From JAEUOS01 sp031423955 (GTDB lineage: Bacteria; Pseudomonadota; Gammaproteobacteria; Burkholderiales; JAEUOS01): a stretch of 18,309 bases of DNA. The notes beneath the pieces were generated by a model. It was not told where the DNA came from. It ran no database searches and saw only the letters and a program-made list of their open reading frames with translations. Shown here piece by piece: positions 14,173 to 18,309 of this stretch; the first letter of the stretch is position 1; each line of letters starts with the position of its first letter. The stretch spans positions 1 through 18,309 of the forward strand of contig JANPGJ010000192.1 in the NCBI GenBank assembly GCA_031423955.1. The letters are read 5' to 3'. Both the position numbers and the translations under genes were made by a program.

Positions 14173-15104
14173 CCGGTGCCTCCGATTATGCGCATCCGCT
14201 GGTGCGCTCGCTGGCCTGGCTGATCGGCGCCCCCGGTTTGCTGGCGCACGGCCCCGGTTCGCAGCACGGGGCACTGGCCGACGACACGTGGTGTGCCGCG
14301 GCACTCAAGCAAGCGCACCCATGGCTGGCGCAACTCGACGCCGATCCGGCCGTGCTCGACAGATTGCTGGTGCAGCACAATGTGCGTCGCCTCGGAAGGC
14401 TGGCCGAACTGCTGCTCGCATTTTGGCTGGGCAACACCGACCGCTTTGATTTGCTCGCGGTCAATCTGGCGGTGCGTGACGGCGGGCGCACGCTGGGTGA
14501 CTTCGATTTCGTATTCCGCGATCACGCCACCGGCACGGCGGTGCACTGGGAACTTGCAGTCAAGTTTTATCTGCAGCGCCCCGGCGCTTGCGGGTTCACT
14601 GGTTACACCGGCCCGGCCGGCCAGGACATTCTGGCGGCCAAGGCTGACCGTGTGTTCTCGCGACAGCTGAAGCTTAATCAGACGCCGGCCGGGATCGCGG
14701 CGCTGGCCGCACTGGGCCTGGACCAGGTCGAGCCGCGTGCGTTTCTCAAGGGCTGGTTGTTCTATCCAGTCGTAGGCGAAGGCCGCCCGGCGCCTGGAAT
14801 CAACCCGGCCCATTGCCGCGGCTGGTGGCGCCACCACCGCAGCGGCAGTGACCACGATTGGCCGCGGCCCGGCCACAGCTATCGGGTCATCGATCGCCTG
14901 GAGTGGCTGGCCTGGCCGTGTGCCGCTGCCGGCGCATTCGATGCGACGGCATTGTCTGTCTGCCTGGACCGGCACTTCGCGAGCGGCGGCACGGCGTTGA
15001 TGGTGGTCGAATTTGACAGCACCTCGCGTGATGCGCGCGAGATCGGGCGCGGTTTCGTGGTCCCGGCCGGATGGCCAAATCAGGCCAATGACGCGCTGAA
15101 CTGA
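14169..15104 (+). CDS. DUF1853-family protein, nuclease-like motif
   Basis: A 311-residue protein matching DUF1853: VRSLAWLIGAPGLL at the start, RLGRLAELLLAFWL, TLGDFDFVFRD, VHWELAVKFYL, GPAGQDILAAKADRVFSRQL, and KGWLFYPV later. Glu80, Asp111/Asp113, Glu128 and Lys132 are ordered like an E...D...ExxxK catalytic set of PD-(D/E)XK nucleases, though the usual E-x-K spacing is not met, so nuclease activity is inference. The start is TTG 14169, which overlaps the upstream stop (TTGA); it has no good ribosome-binding site. GTG 14202 is an alternative but would trim the conserved beginning. It converges on lplT with a 62-base gap. Function is not known. Confidence 0.86.
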   Translation: MTGASDYAHPLVRSLAWLIGAPGLLAHGPGSQHGALADDTWCAAALKQAHPWLAQLDADPAVLDRLLVQHNVRRLGRLAELLLAFWLGNTDRFDLLAVNLAVRDGGRTLGDFDFVFRDHATGTAVHWELAVKFYLQRPGACGFTGYTGPAGQDILAAKADRVFSRQLKLNQTPAGIAALAALGLDQVEPRAFLKGWLFYPVVGEGRPAPGINPAHCRGWWRHHRSGSDHDWPRPGHSYRVIDRLEWLAWPCAAAGAFDATALSVCLDRHFASGGTALMVVEFDSTSRDAREIGRGFVVPAGWPNQANDALN

Positions 15105-15166
15105 CAATCCGGGTCGGGTACATCGCAGCCCTTGCCGAGGCGACACTCCCTTCGGCTGCGGGGAAC

Positions 15167-16450
15167 TCATTGATGCTGGCTGTCACCCCGGGCGATATCG
15201 AGCAGGCGATCGACTTCTGCCTTGTGATGCACCAGATTGCTGCGATGCCAGTAACCGATCAGCCACATGATCGACGCCACCAGCACGCCGAAGCCGGCGA
15301 TGGCGGCGAACGCGGAGACCCCGGCGCCGGTGGCGGTGGTGTAGAGGAAGCCTAGAAACAGGATGCAGGCCTGCTCGTTGAAGTTCTGCACGGCGATCGA
15401 ACGGCCGGCGCCCATCAGGCTGTGGCCGCGATGCTGCAGCAAGGCGTTCATCGGCACCACCAGGTAGCCGCCGATGCCGCCCAACAGGATCAGGAAGGGC
15501 GCCGCTACCCACACGTTGTTGATGAAGATCAGCAGGATCACCAGAAAGCCCATGCCCACTGCCAGTGGGATGACGCCGGTGGCATGCTCCAGGCGCATGC
15601 GCATGCTGGCCACCACCGCGCCGATCGCGGTGCCGATGGCCACCACGCCCACCAGTCCGGAGGCCTGGGTGGTGCCGTAACCAAGCGCCGCCGCGGCCCA
15701 TGCGAGGACGATGTAGCGCAGGTTGCCTGAAACACCCCAGAAAAGCGTGGTGGTCGCCAGTGAAATTTGCCCCAGTTTGTCGCGCCAGAGGATCTTGTTG
15801 CAGCGCCAGAAGTCGCTCAACAATTCGATCGGCCTGTCCGGTAATGGCAGCATCGCAGCGCCGGTGAGCGGGATGAACAGGTTGAAGGCGGCAGCCCCGA
15901 TGTACAGGAAGATGATCAGCGCGATTGCCGCTTCAGGCGGCGTATCGATGCCGAAATCAATGTTCGGGATGTCGATCGCCAGCAGCGCATCGGAGACCCG
16001 ATGTCCGATCAACTGGCCGCCGAGCAGCACGCCAAGAATGATCGACGCGATCGTCAGGCCTTCGATCCAGCCGTTGGCCTTGACCAGTTGCGACGGCGGC
16101 AACAGTTCGGTGAGGATGCCGTACTTGGCCGGCGAGTATGCCGCGGCGCCAAGGCCGACCACCGTGTAGGCGATCAGCGGGTGAACGCCAAACAGCATCA
16201 TCAGGCAGCCCGCGATCTTCAGCGTATTGGACAGGAACATCACCCGTCCCTTGGGCAGCAGGTCGGCAAAGGCGCCGACAAACGGGGCCAACGCGACATA
16301 AAAGAAGGCGAACATCGGCACCAGCGCGGCACGCTGCCATTCCGGCGCGCCGCCACTCTTGAGCAACTCGATGGCGGCGACAAACAACGCGTTGTCGGCG
16401 AGCGACGAGAAAAACTGCGCCGACATGATGGTGTAGAACCCGGTTTTCAT
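15167..16450 (-). CDS. lplT: Lysophospholipid transporter LplT (MFS)
   Basis: A 427-residue major-facilitator protein with about 12 membrane segments. LplT moves lysophospholipids across the inner membrane for re-acylation by Aas. MSAQFFSSLADNAL at the start, the ADLLPKGRVMFLSN loop between helices 2 and 3, and YSPAKYGILTELLPPSQLVKANGWIE, read in parts, are LplT-like. The C-terminal half has QHRGHSLMGAGRSIAVQNFNEQ. I chose ATG 16450 because AAGGG lies four bases upstream and the family begins there; the frame is open to 16492. No aas acyltransferase domain is fused or adjacent. It is divergent from alr, a common betaproteobacterial order. Confidence 0.92.
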   Translation of the reverse strand: MKTGFYTIMSAQFFSSLADNALFVAAIELLKSGGAPEWQRAALVPMFAFFYVALAPFVGAFADLLPKGRVMFLSNTLKIAGCLMMLFGVHPLIAYTVVGLGAAAYSPAKYGILTELLPPSQLVKANGWIEGLTIASIILGVLLGGQLIGHRVSDALLAIDIPNIDFGIDTPPEAAIALIIFLYIGAAAFNLFIPLTGAAMLPLPDRPIELLSDFWRCNKILWRDKLGQISLATTTLFWGVSGNLRYIVLAWAAAALGYGTTQASGLVGVVAIGTAIGAVVASMRMRLEHATGVIPLAVGMGFLVILLIFINNVWVAAPFLILLGGIGGYLVVPMNALLQHRGHSLMGAGRSIAVQNFNEQACILFLGFLYTTATGAGVSAFAAIAGFGVLVASIMWLIGYWHRSNLVHHKAEVDRLLDIARGDSQHQ

Positions 16451-16525
16451 CGCACCCTTGTCAATTAGAATACTGAGGTGTCCGACCCGCATCCAGAATC
16501 CACGGGCGAGGGTCGGGCGCCCGGC

Positions 16526-16534
16526 TTTATAGCA
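16526..16534 (-). promoter_or_regulatory. Extended -10 promoter candidate for lplT
   Basis: On the minus strand the bases read TGC-TATAAA, an extended -10 (TGnTATAAT-like) element, with no good -35. Transcription would start near 16519, giving a leader of about 68 bases. A 10-bp palindrome CGGGCGCCCG (16514-16523) overlaps the predicted start, and a 7-bp inverted pair (CCGACCC 16482-16488, GGGTCGG 16510-16516) lies in the leader. I saw no convincing promoter for alr; TTGACA at 16592-16597 has no matching -10. Confidence 0.35.
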
Positions 16535-16648
16535 TGAAAACCCCTACGCAAATCAATGATTTAGGCGGCATTCGGGTTGCCCCCTAGGTGATTGACAGCC
16601 GTCTTTCCAAGGTCTTGCAGCGTCCGCGCTAGCGCGCGGATTTTCACC

Positions 16649-17731
16649 ATGCCGCGCCCGATCCGAGCCGAATTCAATTTGACTGCCCTCAGCCACAACC
16701 TGGACGTGGTGCGGGCGCGGGCGCCTGCTTCGCGCATCTGGGCGGTGGTCAAGGCCAACGCTTATGGTCACGGCCTGCTGCGCGCCGCCGGCGCGATGCG
16801 GGCGGCAGACGGTTTCGCGCTGCTCGACCTTGACGAGGCGGCGCGCCTGCGCGAGGCTGGATTCGCGCACCCGATCCTGCTGCTCGAGGGCATTTTCGAG
16901 GCCCGCGATCTCGACATCGTCGATGCCTTGCACCTGACCCCGACGGTCCATCACGCGGCGCAGATCGACATGCTTGAACGGGCGTCGTTGCGCCGGCCGC
17001 TGGACGTGTATCTGAAGTGCAACACCGGCATGAATCGACTCGGCTTCGCTCCTGCCGCGGTGGCGCCGGCGTTCGATCGCTTGCGACATTTGAGGCAGGT
17101 AAAGTCGGTCACCCTGATGACCCACTTCGCCGATGCCGACGGGGCACTGGGTGTCGCCGATCAGATGCGAACCTTTGCCACCCTTGGCGAGGCCATCGCT
17201 GCACCGCGCAGTGCCGCCAATTCGGCGGCCATCCTGCGGTTTCCCGCCACCCATGGCGACTGGGTACGACCCGGTATCGCGCTGTATGGCTCCTCGCCAT
17301 TCCCGGACCAGACTGCGACGCAACTTGGACTGCGCCCGGTGCTGACCCTGGCAAGCGAAATCATCGCGATTCAGACCCTTGCTGCCGGCGACGGCGTTGG
17401 CTACGGCTACATCTATCGCGCCGACCGGCCGATGCGGATCGGCGTGGTCGCCTGCGGCTACGCCGACGGCTATCCACGCCATGCGCCCGGCACCCGGCAG
17501 CACGGTGCGCCGATCCTGGTCGATGGCATCGCCACTCGCACGGTCGGGCGGGTCGCGATGGACATGTTGTATGTCGATCTGACCCCGGTGCCACAGGCGC
17601 GGAGCGGCAGCAGGGTAGTGCTGTGGGGCGCGGGGCTGCCCGCCGATGACGTGGCAAGCGCGGCCGCAACGGTCTCCTATGAAATGTTTTGCGCGCTGGC
17701 GGCACGGGTTCCCGTGCTTGAAACCCGATGA
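16649..17731 (+). CDS. alr: Alanine racemase
   Basis: A 360-residue PLP enzyme interconverting L- and D-alanine for peptidoglycan synthesis in the cytoplasm. WAVVKANAYGHG carries the PLP lysine Lys35. YLKCNTGMNRLGF and the C-terminal VGRVAMDMLYVDL are family motifs. GVGYGYIYRA holds the catalytic Tyr252, and CGYADGYPR holds Tyr271; their 19-residue spacing matches Tyr265/Tyr284 of the Geobacillus enzyme. I chose ATG 16649 because the barrel's first strand (RAEFNLTALSHN) follows directly; the open frame before it is not family-like. radA starts 34 bases downstream, suggesting cotranscription. Confidence 0.97.
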   Translation: MPRPIRAEFNLTALSHNLDVVRARAPASRIWAVVKANAYGHGLLRAAGAMRAADGFALLDLDEAARLREAGFAHPILLLEGIFEARDLDIVDALHLTPTVHHAAQIDMLERASLRRPLDVYLKCNTGMNRLGFAPAAVAPAFDRLRHLRQVKSVTLMTHFADADGALGVADQMRTFATLGEAIAAPRSAANSAAILRFPATHGDWVRPGIALYGSSPFPDQTATQLGLRPVLTLASEIIAIQTLAAGDGVGYGYIYRADRPMRIGVVACGYADGYPRHAPGTRQHGAPILVDGIATRTVGRVAMDMLYVDLTPVPQARSGSRVVLWGAGLPADDVASAAATVSYEMFCALAARVPVLETR

Positions 17732-17765
17732 CCGTGCGGCGCCGTGTCGCAATTGCAAAATCGTG

Positions 17766-18233
17766 ATGGCCAAGGCCCGCAGCGCTTACGTTTGCTCGGA
17801 ATGCGGGGGTGATGCGCCCAAGTGGCAGGGCAAGTGCCCCGATTGCGGCGCCTGGAACACCTTGTCGGAGGTTCGCCTGGAGGCGCCGAAGGCGGGCACT
17901 GGCAACCGCTATAGCGCCGGGCCGCTCGGTCTGGCGACCACCGGAGCCCCGAAATCGCTATCCGAGATCGAGGCGCGCGATACGCCACGAATCGGCAGTA
18001 CGATCGACGAATTCGACCGGGTTCTTGGCGGCGGCTTCGTGCCGGGCGGGGTGGTGTTGATTGGCGGCGACCCCGGGATCGGCAAGTCGACCCTGCTGTT
18101 GCAGGCCCTTGCCGGATTGTCTGGCACCGGCGCCAGGGTGCTCTATGTCACCGGCGAGGAGTCCGCCGAGCAAGTGGCGTTGCGCGCGCAACGCCGCGGA
18201 TTTAACGCCCCCGACCAGAAACAGCATCTCTAA
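17766..18233 (+). CDS. radA: DNA repair protein RadA, 3'-truncated
   Basis: RadA (Sms) is a RecA-like ATPase that promotes branch migration in recombination. The present part has the N-terminal zinc finger (Cys10, Cys13, Cys24, Cys27 around APKWQGKC), TPRIGSTIDEFDRVLGGG, and the Walker A GDPGIGKST (101-109), then VLYVTGEESAEQVALRAQRRG. After that the match to RadA fades and a stop comes at 18233, giving 155 residues instead of about 450. The Walker B, KNRFG and Lon-like domains are missing. The break coincides with a drop to AT-rich sequence near 18,200-18,214, so the gene is cut by a foreign or misjoined segment, not naturally short. Confidence 0.93.
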   Translation: MAKARSAYVCSECGGDAPKWQGKCPDCGAWNTLSEVRLEAPKAGTGNRYSAGPLGLATTGAPKSLSEIEARDTPRIGSTIDEFDRVLGGGFVPGGVVLIGGDPGIGKSTLLLQALAGLSGTGARVLYVTGEESAEQVALRAQRRGFNAPDQKQHL

Positions 18234-18308
18234 AAGAGGCAGTTCCTTTTTTATTTTATATAATCCCGGCTTGACCACCTCACCAAAAACAAGAAGCTTT
18301 TTGCTATT
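18201..18308 (-). CDS. Fragment of an SLBB-domain polysaccharide-export protein from a low-GC source
   Basis: Read on the minus strand from 18308, the AT-rich tail stays open and gives NSKKLLVFGEVVKPG followed by LYKIKKELPLLEMLFLVGG. This is the SLBB pattern (V-x-GEV-x-x-PG-x-Y, a short variable part, then a helix ending in AGG/VGG) of Wza-like outer-membrane polysaccharide-export proteins. Codons are AT-rich (AAA, ATA, TTA, TAT, CTT), unlike the rest of the window; by hand count bases 18214-18307 are about 37% GC. Both ends are missing: the window edge cuts one side and the radA junction the other. It is too short to say which export protein. Confidence 0.7.
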
Positions 18309-18309
18309 G

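Noticed and set aside
16592..16620. TTGACA at 16592-16597 as an alr promoter
   Set aside because: No -10-like hexamer lies 16-18 bases downstream.
18236..18264. Perfect TATAAT at 18259-18264 as a promoter
   Set aside because: No -35 is present, the region is AT-rich by nature, and it falls in coding sequence of the SLBB fragment on the other strand.
1..18309. CRISPR arrays, tRNA/rRNA genes, insertion sequences or prophage genes
   Set aside because: No spaced direct repeats, transposase or integrase features, or RNA gene signatures were seen in reading both strands.

Overview
The window is a high-GC stretch of dense coding sequence with short gaps and frequent 4-base start/stop overlaps. It fits a betaproteobacterium, most likely Burkholderiales or a near relative. 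The grounds are a Bug/TctC-type binding protein, the tsaB-rimI-uracil-DNA glycosylase run, the divergent lplT/alr pair with radA behind alr, and a DUF2189/DUF2788 pair. The organism call is inference from gene content and order.

Layout. 1-968: a 5'-truncated DUF2189 membrane protein and a small DUF2788 membrane protein. 1041-2009: a secreted Bug-family solute-binding protein, convergent with a two-gene minus-strand unit (3106-4710 GMC oxidoreductase, then 2030-3109 a dihydroorotate-dehydrogenase-like flavoprotein, ATGA-coupled). 4881-5168: a small secreted basic protein, followed by a 382-base gap with a hairpin, a dyad and a promoter candidate. 5551-9552: a membrane-anchored trypsin-like protease, MoxR ATPase, DUF58 protein and membrane VWA protein, the last three overlapping. 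9565-9816: a small KTSC-domain protein. 9950-12013: TsaB, RimI and a family-4 uracil-DNA glycosylase. 12109-15104: LemA lipoprotein, YgcG-like TPM protein, a second TPM protein and DUF1853, overlapping or closely spaced. 15167-16450 (minus): LplT. 16649-17731: alanine racemase. 17766 onward: radA, broken near 18,200.

How the genes work together. The protease/MoxR/DUF58/VWA block resembles MoxR-VWA chaperone-like operons that act on envelope or metal-cofactor complexes. The LemA/TPM block is a common envelope-linked pair of families of poorly known role. TsaB and RimI serve tRNA t6A modification and N-terminal acetylation. LplT and Alr serve envelope phospholipid recycling and peptidoglycan precursor supply. 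The GMC/DHOD-like pair next to a Bug protein looks like an uptake-and-oxidation catabolic cassette with an unknown substrate.

Both ends of the window are abnormal. Bases 1-86 are an exact reverse complement of 724-809 and replace the start of the DUF2189 gene, a fold-back signature. The last ~100 bases are AT-rich and, read on the minus strand, encode a clear SLBB-domain fragment of a polysaccharide-export protein that interrupts radA. Both look like contig-end joining errors, though real rearrangement cannot be excluded from the sequence alone. I found no RNA genes, CRISPR array, insertion sequence or obvious new defence system. The most biologically interesting leads are the DHOD-like enzyme with an altered active-site loop and the streamlined protease-MoxR-DUF58-VWA operon.
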